From: Paucibacter sediminis | Lineage (GTDB): Bacteria > Pseudomonadota > Gammaproteobacteria > Burkholderiales > Burkholderiaceae_C | Direction of reading: 5' to 3' | NCBI RefSeq assembly: GCF_030254645.1 | Contig: NZ_CP116346.1 | Span: forward strand, 2,274,001 to 2,338,000 | Length of the DNA stretch: 64,000 nucleotides | Shown here: positions 1 to 7,019 of the stretch, one piece after another | Position numbering within the stretch: the first letter of the stretch is position 1 | Layout: each line of letters opens with the position of its first letter | Notes under the pieces: model-generated | The model's database searches: none | Seen by the model: the letters and a program-made list of their open reading frames with translations, nothing else | What the model was told of the DNA's origin: nothing | Position numbers and translations under genes: made by a program

Positions 1-710
1 CCCAGCTCCACCAGCTGATGGCTTACCGCCGCGGGCGCGCGCTGGGTGATGGCCAACTGGCCCTTCTTGGGCAGCAGGCAGCCGGGCGGCAGAAAGCGCT
101 GGCTGGCCAGGCCCGCGCACAGCACCACCATGGCGCCCCACAGCGTGCGGCCGTCGGCCAGGCGCAGGCTCGCGCCGTCGATGGCCGTGACCTCGCCGCG
201 TATCAGCTGCACCTTGGCCTGCTGCAGCCAGGCGGCCGCTACCTTGGGCGGGTAGACGCGCGCATCGCCCGCCACGCGCAGGGCGCCGGCCAGGCCCGGT
301 CGCAGCTGGGGCTCCAGGCGCGCCAGCGCGGCGGCGTCGAGCAGTTCAGCGGGCAGGCCCCGCGCCGTGAGCCAGGCGCACTTGCGCTCGGCCAGGGCGA
401 GCTCCTCGGCGTCGGCGGCGATCCACAGCGTGCCGCAGCGCTCATGCTCGGCCAGCTCGGCATGGGCCGGCGATTCATCCAGCCAGTCCTGCCACAGCCG
501 CAGCGAGCGCTGCGAGAGCTGGAACTCGCTGGCGTCGCCGCCATCCTCGGCGTCGACCACCAGCAGATGGCCCATGGATGCGGCGGTGGCGCCGCCGCCC
601 AGCGCGGCGCGCTCGACCACCGCCACGCTCAAGCCCTGGCGCGCGTATTCGCGTGCGCAGGCGGCGCCGACGATGCCGCCGCCGACGATGAGGACGTCTG
701 CCGATCTCAC
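1..710 (-). CDS. FAD-dependent D-amino-acid dehydrogenase/oxidase family protein, 3' end outside the window
   Basis: The visible part (236 codons) starts with a GTG whose bases overlap the TGA of the upstream epimerase gene, so the two are translationally coupled. Near the N-terminus there is an FAD-binding Rossmann motif ([11 protein letters not shown]), followed by regions typical of the DadA/glycine oxidase (DAO) family, including a GGGATAAS segment. In 4-hydroxyproline catabolism such an enzyme oxidises cis-4-hydroxy-D-proline to pyrroline-4-hydroxy-2-carboxylate; that role is inferred from the neighbouring epimerase and DapA-family gene. The C-terminal substrate region lies beyond the left edge, so substrate cannot be judged from the protein itself. 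It could be a more general D-amino-acid dehydrogenase. Confidence 0.85.
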   Translation of the reverse strand, partial: MRSADVLIVGGGIVGAACAREYARQGLSVAVVERAALGGGATAASMGHLLVVDAEDGGDASEFQLSQRSLRLWQDWLDESPAHAELAEHERCGTLWIAADAEELALAERKCAWLTARGLPAELLDAAALARLEPQLRPGLAGALRVAGDARVYPPKVAAAWLQQAKVQLIRGEVTAIDGASLRLADGRTLWGAMVVLCAGLASQRFLPPGCLLPKKGQLAITQRAPAAVSHQLVEL

Positions 711-1669
711 CGCTGCGTGATGCCCCAGGCGAACGGGTCGCCGGGCTGGAACACCAGGGTCGCGTCCAGATTCACATGGGCACGGCCGGTGATCGTCGGC
801 AAGACCTGACCCTCAGCGCCGGCCTGCTTGGAAACTTGATAAGAGGCCTCGAACACGCTGCCGATCACGCTTTCCTGCAGCCACAGCGCGCCCGGTGCCA
901 GCTTGCCGTCGGCCGCCAGGCAGGCCACCTTGGCGCTGGTGCCGGTGCCGCAGGGCGAGCGGTCGTAGGCCTTGCCGGGGCACAGCACGAAGCTGCGGCC
1001 CTGGTGGCCAGCCTGCAGGGCGGGGCCGATCAGCTCGATGTGGTCGATCTCGGCGCCATCGGCGCCGCCGATTCCCTGGGCCGTGAGGGCCTGGCGCATG
1101 GCCCAGGAAAATTCGGTGAGACGCTCGGCATGCGCCAGGGTCAGCTCGAGGCCATGGTCCTCGCACAGGAAGAACCAGTTGCCGCCCCAGGCCACGTCGC
1201 CATGGAAGACCCGCCCGCCCAGCTCGACCGGCACGCGCTTGGCCAGGCGATAGGCCGGCACATTGGCGATGCTGACGCGGCCGTCGGCGTGCAACTCGGC
1301 ACTGATGCGGCCCACCGGGGTCTCGATCTTGTGCACGCCGGGCTTGATGCGGCCCAGGTAGGCCAGCGTGGCGATCAGGCCGATGCTGCCATGGCCGCAC
1401 ATGCCGAGGTAGCCGACGTTGTTGAAGAAGATCACGCCGGCCGCGCTGTCGGGCAGCTCCGGCTCGCACAGCAGCGCACCCACCATCACATCCGAGCCGC
1501 GCGGCTCGTTGACGAGGGCGCTGCGCCAGGCGTCGTGATCGTTCTTGAAGCGCTGCAGCCGCTCGGCCATGCTGCCCCGGCCCAGCTCGGGCCCGCCGGA
1601 GACGACGGTGCGCGTGGGCTCGCCGCCGGTATGGGAATCGATGATGCGGGTGGGCAGGGCAGGGCTCAT
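707..1669 (-). CDS. Proline racemase family, probably 4-hydroxyproline 2-epimerase
   Basis: 320 aa, close to the usual length of the family. Both catalytic cysteines are visible: C91 in the MCGHGSIG motif and C240 in the SPCGTGTSA motif. A Cys/Cys pair is what proline racemases and 4-hydroxyproline epimerases use, whereas trans-3-hydroxyproline dehydratases carry Thr in place of the second cysteine. The enzyme would convert trans-4-hydroxy-L-proline to cis-4-hydroxy-D-proline in the cytoplasm. It lies 21 bases behind the GntR regulator gene and its stop overlaps the GTG start of the FAD dehydrogenase that would use its product. Proline racemase proper is the alternative; the operon context favours hydroxyproline. 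Confidence 0.88.
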   Translation of the reverse strand: MSPALPTRIIDSHTGGEPTRTVVSGGPELGRGSMAERLQRFKNDHDAWRSALVNEPRGSDVMVGALLCEPELPDSAAGVIFFNNVGYLGMCGHGSIGLIATLAYLGRIKPGVHKIETPVGRISAELHADGRVSIANVPAYRLAKRVPVELGGRVFHGDVAWGGNWFFLCEDHGLELTLAHAERLTEFSWAMRQALTAQGIGGADGAEIDHIELIGPALQAGHQGRSFVLCPGKAYDRSPCGTGTSAKVACLAADGKLAPGALWLQESVIGSVFEASYQVSKQAGAEGQVLPTITGRAHVNLDATLVFQPGDPFAWGITQR

Positions 1670-1690
1670 GGTCTCTTGCTACTCAATCAC

Positions 1691-2437
1691 TCATTCAATC
1701 ACTTGCTGCGCGAACTGGCGCAGATAGTCCAGCAGGGCGTCGCTGGCGGCCGCGGCCTCCTCGCCCTTGCCGGCCGCGATGGCGCGCGCCAGCAGCAGGT
1801 GGCAGCGCGCACCTTCGCCGATGTCGCCCTGGTGCTGATAGGCGTACCAGAAGCGCCGGCACTGGATCACCATCGGGATCACCGCGGCCACCGCGAAGGG
1901 GTTGCGGCAGGCCGCGTGGTTGACGCGGTCCAGCGCCTGGTCGGCCTGCATATAGGCGGCCAGATCGCCGCGCTTGGCGGCGTCCAGCATGTCCTGCGCG
2001 CATTGCACCAGGGCCTCGCGCTGCGGCGGCGTGGCGCGGCGCGCCGAGCTGGTGGCGATCAGGCGCTCCAGCGCACGGCGCGCTTCCAGCAGATCGAGAT
2101 GCTCGGCCAGCAGGATGTCGCTCACCAGCAGGCCGCGCCGCGGCAGCTGCACGATCAGGCCGTTCGCCACCAGGCGCATCAAGGCCTCGCGCGTGGGCGT
2201 GCGGCCCAGGCCGGTGCGCTCGATCAGGTCCGCCTCGACGATGGGCGCGCCCGGCTTCAACACCAGGGTGGCGATCATCGATTCGATGGCGTCGTAGGCC
2301 TGGTCGGCATAGCGGCGCTTGTCGGCTTCGGGGGCCATGTCGTCGGATTTCACGGCCGGCCTGGTGGCGACCTTGCTGGCGGCTTTGCTGGGGGCCTTGG
2401 CGGCGGGGGCTTTCTTGGGGACGGCTTTGGCGTTCAT
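1691..2437 (-). CDS. GntR-family regulator with FCD-type ligand domain
   Basis: 248 aa. An Ala/Lys-rich N-terminal tail (about 35 residues, low complexity) precedes a winged helix-turn-helix, in which the recognition part reads like other GntR proteins (ERTGLGRTPTREALMRL, about residues 73-89). The remaining all-helical part has the FCD layout, with ligand/metal-type residues expected along residues 125-225. It sits inside the hydroxyproline operon between the DapA-family gene and the epimerase, so it probably controls that operon in response to hydroxyproline or a pathway intermediate. A candidate operator is the AT-rich inverted repeat at 3445-3459. The regulator would be autoregulated by this layout. 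The tail of the protein is unusual and may be an over-long start; the ATG used is the only clear one. Confidence 0.85.
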   Translation of the reverse strand: MNAKAVPKKAPAAKAPSKAASKVATRPAVKSDDMAPEADKRRYADQAYDAIESMIATLVLKPGAPIVEADLIERTGLGRTPTREALMRLVANGLIVQLPRRGLLVSDILLAEHLDLLEARRALERLIATSSARRATPPQREALVQCAQDMLDAAKRGDLAAYMQADQALDRVNHAACRNPFAVAAVIPMVIQCRRFWYAYQHQGDIGEGARCHLLLARAIAAGKGEEAAAASDALLDYLRQFAQQVIE

Positions 2438-2497
2438 GCCGCGATCATCGCAGCAGCGGGGCCCGGCCCCGCTGCGGGCAAACGCGCAAGCTGGTGC

Positions 2498-3418
2498 TCA
2501 GAACAGGGCGTGCAGGTCCGGGCGGGTGTCCAGGCCGCGCTGGATGATGGCCTGCACGCGCTCGCGCTCGGCGCCCACCAGGGGCAGACGCGGGCGGCGC
2601 ACATGCTCGTTGCCCACGCCGGCCATGGCCTCGGCCAGCTTGATGTTCTGCACCAGCTTGGCGGAGACATCCAGGTGCAGCAGCGGCATGAACCATTGGT
2701 AGAGCTTGAGCGCCTCGTCGTAGCGCTTGGCACGGATCAGCTTGTACATGGCCACGGTCTCGGCCGGGAAGGCATCGCACAGGCCGGCCAGCAGGCCGTC
2801 GCAGCCCAGCACCAGGCCTTCGAAGCTGAGGTCATCCACGCCGATGAAGAGCTGGTAGCGGTTGCCCACCACATTGCGCAGGTCGGTGATGCGGCGGATG
2901 TTGTCGGTGGACTCCTTGATCGCCACCAGCCAGGGGCAGTCGGCCAGCTCGGCGAAGTCCTCGGGCCTCAGATCGACGCGGTAGGACACCGGGTTGTTGT
3001 AGACCATGGTGGGCAGGGCGGCGGCATTGGCCACGGTGCGCACATTGGCCATGGCCTCGCGGGTATCGGCCGGGTAGAGCACGGCCGGCATCAGCATCAG
3101 GCCCTGCACGCCCAGCTTGGCGCAGCCCTCCACATACTTGAGCGCCTGGCGCGTGCTGGTCTCGGACACATTGGCCAGCACTGGCACCCGGCCGCGGGCC
3201 ACGCGCAGGGCGGTGGCGGCCACTTCCAGCTTTTCTTCCAACGTCAGGGTGCTGGCCTCGCCCAGCGAACCGCCGGTCACCAGGCCGTCCACGCCGTTGG
3301 CGATCTGGAACTCGAAGTGGCGCTCCATCTCGGCGATGTCGAGCTCTTCGTTGGCGGTGAACTTGGTGGTGACGGCGGGGAACACACCGGTCCAGCGGGG
3401 CAGGTTGACAGCGCTCAT
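2498..3418 (-). CDS. DapA-family lyase, probably pyrroline-4-hydroxy-2-carboxylate deaminase
   Basis: 306 aa, a full-length dihydrodipicolinate synthase/N-acetylneuraminate lyase-type TIM barrel. The Schiff-base lysine is K168 (VAIKES) and the conserved tyrosine is Y140 (MVYNNP). The GGSLGE segment (residues 49-54) corresponds to the substrate carboxylate loop. Members of this family found next to 4-hydroxyproline epimerases deaminate and dehydrate pyrroline-4-hydroxy-2-carboxylate to 2-oxoglutarate semialdehyde, and that is the proposed role. It is not expected to be the lysine-pathway DapA because of its neighbours. It is the first gene of the minus-strand operon. The semialdehyde dehydrogenase needed to finish the pathway is not in the window and may lie to the left. 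Confidence 0.82.
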   Translation of the reverse strand: MSAVNLPRWTGVFPAVTTKFTANEELDIAEMERHFEFQIANGVDGLVTGGSLGEASTLTLEEKLEVAATALRVARGRVPVLANVSETSTRQALKYVEGCAKLGVQGLMLMPAVLYPADTREAMANVRTVANAAALPTMVYNNPVSYRVDLRPEDFAELADCPWLVAIKESTDNIRRITDLRNVVGNRYQLFIGVDDLSFEGLVLGCDGLLAGLCDAFPAETVAMYKLIRAKRYDEALKLYQWFMPLLHLDVSAKLVQNIKLAEAMAGVGNEHVRRPRLPLVGAERERVQAIIQRGLDTRPDLHALF

Positions 3419-3444
3419 GAGGCAGCCTTTGAAAGCGAGTTAAT

Positions 3445-3459
3445 ATATTTGGAGAATAT
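3445..3459. promoter_or_regulatory. Candidate operator of the hydroxyproline operon
   Basis: A perfect inverted repeat, ATATT-TGGAG-AATAT, lies 26 bases upstream of the first gene of the minus-strand operon. It is strikingly AT-rich for this genome and has the size (15 bp, odd spacer) of a GntR/FCD-type binding site. The GntR protein encoded in the same operon is the obvious candidate to bind it. No experimental support; AT-rich promoter DNA could give such a repeat by chance. Confidence 0.4.
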
Positions 3460-3521
3460 TTCTTGAAAGAGAGCTTGTCAACCCCAGCTTGGATCGCGGG
3501 TGCGGCAATCGCCGCCTCACT

Positions 3522-3527
3522 TACAAT
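3522..3527 (+). promoter_or_regulatory. Candidate -10 hexamer for yajC-secDF
   Basis: TACAAT in GC-rich surroundings, 56 bases upstream of the yajC start codon. The same hexamer recurs ahead of other genes in this window. No convincing -35 element was seen. Confidence 0.3.
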
Positions 3528-3583
3528 CCGCGGTTCTTCCGCCCGTATCAGTCTGGGCGGACCTAGTCCAAAGGGATATCGAC

Positions 3584-3916
3584 GTGTTTATTTCGAATGC
3601 ATATGCGCAAGCGGCCCCGGCTGCCGCGGCCGGTGGCGACCTGATGAGCCAGCTGGGTGGCATGCTGCCCCTGGTGCTGATGTTCGTGGTGCTGTACTTC
3701 GTGATGATTCGTCCGCAGATGAAGCGTCAGAAGGAGCACAAGGCCATGATCGACGCGCTGGCCAAGGGCGACGAGATCGTCACCTCCGGCGGTCTGCTGG
3801 GCAAGGTCAGCAAGCTGGGCGAGACCATCGTCAGCCTGGAAGTGGCCAACGGCGTGGAACTGCAGGTGCAGCGCTCGGCCGTGGTGCAGGTGCTGCCCAA
3901 GGGCACGGTCAAGTAA
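3584..3916 (+). CDS. yajC: Preprotein translocase accessory subunit YajC
   Basis: 110 aa from a GTG start at 3584. That start is chosen because AAGGGA (3571-3576) lies 7 bases ahead and because the resulting peptide begins FISNAYAQ, as in other betaproteobacterial YajC proteins. A longer reading frame from 3500 has no ribosome-binding site. One membrane helix (about residues 27-45, LPLVLMFVVLYFVMI) is followed by the typical RPQMKRQKEH stretch and a small cytoplasmic domain with the GDEIVTSGGLLGKV motif. YajC associates with SecD and SecF, which follow directly, and assists SecYEG-dependent export. Confidence 0.93.
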   Translation: MFISNAYAQAAPAAAAGGDLMSQLGGMLPLVLMFVVLYFVMIRPQMKRQKEHKAMIDALAKGDEIVTSGGLLGKVSKLGETIVSLEVANGVELQVQRSAVVQVLPKGTVK

Positions 3917-3924
3917 GACCGGCC

Positions 3925-3943
3925 GGCCCGCCGCTTGCGGGCC
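3925..3943 (+). terminator. GC hairpin in the yajC-secD gap
   Basis: GGCCCGC (3925-3931) pairs perfectly with GCGGGCC (3937-3943) around a 5-base loop. Only a mixed TCTTGTT follows, so it is at best a weak terminator or attenuator between yajC and secD. Confidence 0.45.
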
Positions 3944-3965
3944 TCTTGTTGAATTGAATTCTCCC

Positions 3966-4001
3966 AGCCCGGCCCATGCCAGACATGGTGCCGGGCTTTA
4001 T
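3966..4001 (+). terminator. Second hairpin in the yajC-secD gap, attenuator-like
   Basis: AGCCCGG (3966-3972) pairs with CCGGGCT (3991-3997), with an inner CCATG/CATGG stem (3974-3978 with 3984-3988). TTTATT follows. It looks like a rho-independent terminator with a poor U-tract. Because secD follows in the same direction, partial read-through is likely; this could make yajC mRNA more abundant than secDF mRNA. Confidence 0.5.
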
Positions 4002-4051
4002 TCAGAGGCGTACCAGCCTGGTGCGCCCATCGGCCTCCCGAGGATGCCCTC

Positions 4052-5935
4052 ATGAATCGTTATCCGTTGTGGAAGTACGCGCTGCTGCTGGTCGCGCTGC
4101 TGATCGGATTGGTCTACACCCTGCCGAATCTGTTCGGCGAGGCTCCGGCCGTGCAGGTCTCCAGCGCCAAGGTCACCGTCAAGGTGGACGCCGCGCTGAG
4201 CAGCCGCATCGAGCAGGCGCTCAAGGATGCCGGCATCCAGCCGGACTTCGTGCAGCTGGAGGGCAACTCGGTGCGCGCCCGCTTCACCGACCCCGATGTG
4301 CAGATCAAGGCCAAGGACGCGATCAGCAAGGCGCTCAACGCCGACCCGGCCGAGCCCACCTATATCGTGGCGCTGAACCTGGTGTCGCGCTCGCCCAAGT
4401 GGCTGGCGAGCCTGCATGCCTTCCCGATGTACCTGGGCCTGGACCTGCGCGGCGGCGTGCACTTCCTGATGCAGGTGGATATGAAGGCCGCACTCACCAA
4501 GAAGGCCGAGGCCCTCACCGGTGATCTGCGCACGCTCTTGCGCGACAAGGGTATCCGCCACGCCGGCATCAGCCGCGACGGCAACAGCGTGATCGTCAAC
4601 TTCCGCGAGGCCGAGCTGCGCGACAAGGCGGCCGTGCTGCTGCGCGAGCAGCTGGCCGACGTGGAGTGGACCCCGCTGGGCGCGGGCAGCGAGCTGCAGC
4701 TTTCGGGCGCGCTCAAGCCCAAGGCGATGGTGGCGGTGCAGGAGGCTGCGCTGCGCCAGAACATCACCACCCTGCACAACCGCGTGAACGAGCTGGCCGT
4801 GTCCGAGCCGGTGATCCAGCAGCAGGGCCTGGACCGCGTGGTGGTGCAGCTGCCCGGCGTGCAGGACACCGCCAAGGCCAAGGACATCATCGGCCGCACC
4901 GCGACGCTGGAACTGCGCATGGTGGATGACAGCACCGAGGCCCAGGCGGCCGCGGTGGGCAGCGCCCCCGTGCCCTTCGGCACCGAGCGCTTCACCGAGC
5001 GCGGCGGCGCGCCGCTGATCGTGAAGCGCCAGGTGGTGCTGACCGGCGACAACCTGAGCGATGCCCAGCCCGGCTTCGACGAGCACCAGCAGCCCGCCGT
5101 GCACCTGACCGTGGATGCCAAGGGCGCGCGCATCATCAAGGATGTCTCGCGCGAGAACATCGGCAAGCGCATGGCCATCATCCTGTTCGAGAAGGGCAAG
5201 GGCGAGGTGCTGACGGCGCCGTCGATCCGCGGCGAGCTGGGCAACCGCTTCCAGATCTCGGGCGCGATGACCACGCAGGAAGCGGCCGACACGGCCCTGC
5301 TGCTGCGCGCCGGCTCGCTGGCCGCGCCCATGACCATCATCGAAGAGCGCACCATCGGCCCCAGCCTGGGCAAGGAAAACATCGACAAGGGCATCCACAG
5401 CGTGATCTGGGGCTTTGCCGCGGTGGCGCTGTTCATGTGCCTCTACTACATGCTGTTCGGCGTGTTCTCGACGCTGGCGCTGGGTTTCAACCTGCTGCTG
5501 CTGGTGGCGGTGCTGTCGATGCTGCAGGCCACGCTCTCGCTGCCGGGCATTGCCGCCATTGCGCTGGTGCTGGGCATGGCGATCGACTCGAACGTGCTGA
5601 TCAACGAGCGCGTGCGCGAGGAGTTGCGCGGCGGTGCCTCGCCCCAGGTGGCCATCAATGCCGGCTATGAGCGCGCCTTCGCGACCATCCTGGACTCCAA
5701 CGTCACCACGTTGATCGCCGGCATCGCCCTGCTGGCCTTCGGTTCGGGCCCGGTGAAGGGCTTTGCGGTGGTGCATTGCCTGGGCATCCTGACCTCCATG
5801 TTCTCCTCGGTGATGTTCTCGCGCGCCCTGGTCAACCTCTGGTACGGCGGCAAGAAGAAGCTCAAGTCGGTGTCGATCGGGCAGGTGTGGAAGCCTGCCG
5901 CTGAGCCCGGCACCACGGACGCCCCGCAGGCCTAA
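4052..5935 (+). CDS. secD: Protein translocase subunit SecD
   Basis: 627 aa, normal for proteobacterial SecD. The first membrane helix is at about residues 7-25. A large periplasmic part follows, with the LGLDLRGGVHF motif near residue 130. The C-terminal block (about 450-605) holds the remaining five helices and the family signature GMAIDSNVLINERVREEL. SecD forms a complex with SecF and YajC in the inner membrane and uses the proton gradient to pull exported proteins into the periplasm. The ATG at 4052 is preceded by CGAGGA. secF follows after 11 bases. Confidence 0.96.
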   Translation: MNRYPLWKYALLLVALLIGLVYTLPNLFGEAPAVQVSSAKVTVKVDAALSSRIEQALKDAGIQPDFVQLEGNSVRARFTDPDVQIKAKDAISKALNADPAEPTYIVALNLVSRSPKWLASLHAFPMYLGLDLRGGVHFLMQVDMKAALTKKAEALTGDLRTLLRDKGIRHAGISRDGNSVIVNFREAELRDKAAVLLREQLADVEWTPLGAGSELQLSGALKPKAMVAVQEAALRQNITTLHNRVNELAVSEPVIQQQGLDRVVVQLPGVQDTAKAKDIIGRTATLELRMVDDSTEAQAAAVGSAPVPFGTERFTERGGAPLIVKRQVVLTGDNLSDAQPGFDEHQQPAVHLTVDAKGARIIKDVSRENIGKRMAIILFEKGKGEVLTAPSIRGELGNRFQISGAMTTQEAADTALLLRAGSLAAPMTIIEERTIGPSLGKENIDKGIHSVIWGFAAVALFMCLYYMLFGVFSTLALGFNLLLLVAVLSMLQATLSLPGIAAIALVLGMAIDSNVLINERVREELRGGASPQVAINAGYERAFATILDSNVTTLIAGIALLAFGSGPVKGFAVVHCLGILTSMFSSVMFSRALVNLWYGGKKKLKSVSIGQVWKPAAEPGTTDAPQA

Positions 5936-5946
5936 GAAAGCGAATC

Positions 5947-6981
5947 ATGGAACTCTTCCGTATCAAGCGGGACATCCCGTTCATGAAGCACGCGTTGGTC
6001 TTCAACGCGATCTCCTTCCTGACCTTTGCCGCTGCCGTGTTCTTCCTGATCACGCGCGGCCTGCACTTCTCCATCGAGTTCACCGGCGGCGCGGTGGTCG
6101 AGGTCGAATACTCGCATCCGGCCGAGATCCTCAAGACCCGCGAGCACATCGAGTCGCTGGGTTTTGGCGAGGTGCAGGTGCAGAACTTCGGCACCTCGCG
6201 CGACGTGCTGATCCGCCTGCCGCTGCGCGGCGACATCAAGCAGGATGTGCTGGTGGACCGCGTCTTTGGCGAACTCTGCAAGGTCGAGGGCGGCAGCATC
6301 TCGCAACGCCAGGGTGTTACCGAACAGGGCGAGACCGTCAGCAAGCAGATCTGCGCCAAGGCCGATGGCGCCGAGCCGGTGAAGCTCTCGCGCAGCGAGG
6401 TGGTGGGCCCCTCGGTGGGCGCCGAGCTGGCCGCCGATGCGGCCAAGGCCCTGGCCGTGACCGTGGTGGGCATCATGATCTACCTGGCCTTCCGCTTCGA
6501 GTGGAAGTTCGCGCTGGCCGGCATCATCGCCAACCTGCACGACGTGGTCATCATCCTGGGCTTCTTTGCCTTCTTTCAATGGGAGTTCTCGCTGCCGGTG
6601 CTGGCGGCGGTGCTGGCGGTGCTGGGCTATTCGGTGAACGAGTCGGTGGTGATCTTCGACCGGGTGCGCGAGGCCTTCCGCAAATACCGCAAGCTCACCA
6701 CCCATGAAGTGATCGATCACGCCATCACCTCGACCATGAGCCGCACCATCATCACCCATGGTTGCACCCAGCTGATGGTGTTGTCGATGCTGATCTTCGG
6801 CGGCCAGACCCTGCACTATTTCGCGGTGGCGCTGACCATCGGCATCCTGTTCGGCATCTATTCGTCGGTGTTCGTGGCCGCCGCCATCGCGATGTGGCTG
6901 GGCGTCAAGCGCGAGGATCTGGTGAAGGTGCCGCTCAACAAGGAAGATCCGGACGACCCGAACGCCGGGGCGCTGGTGTAG
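5947..6981 (+). CDS. secF: Protein translocase subunit SecF
   Basis: 344 aa. One N-terminal helix (about residues 19-38), a periplasmic region containing the SIEFTGGAVVEV motif, and a C-terminal five-helix block with the SecF signature GYSVNESVVIFDRVRE (about residues 226-241). It works with SecD, encoded 11 bases upstream, in the proton-driven late step of Sec export. The C-terminal tail is short and acidic (EDPDDPNAGALV). Nothing unusual. Confidence 0.96.
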   Translation: MELFRIKRDIPFMKHALVFNAISFLTFAAAVFFLITRGLHFSIEFTGGAVVEVEYSHPAEILKTREHIESLGFGEVQVQNFGTSRDVLIRLPLRGDIKQDVLVDRVFGELCKVEGGSISQRQGVTEQGETVSKQICAKADGAEPVKLSRSEVVGPSVGAELAADAAKALAVTVVGIMIYLAFRFEWKFALAGIIANLHDVVIILGFFAFFQWEFSLPVLAAVLAVLGYSVNESVVIFDRVREAFRKYRKLTTHEVIDHAITSTMSRTIITHGCTQLMVLSMLIFGGQTLHYFAVALTIGILFGIYSSVFVAAAIAMWLGVKREDLVKVPLNKEDPDDPNAGALV

Positions 6982-7019
6982 AGTGATCCGCAGAGAACTC
7001 CCGCCACTTTCCTGATTCA

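Noticed and set aside
776-3466. Very long open frame on the plus strand over the hydroxyproline operon
   Set aside because: It is the antisense of four genes with clear motifs. Its product is rich in Gly, His, Gln and Ala without family features, as expected from the reverse strand of GC-rich codons.
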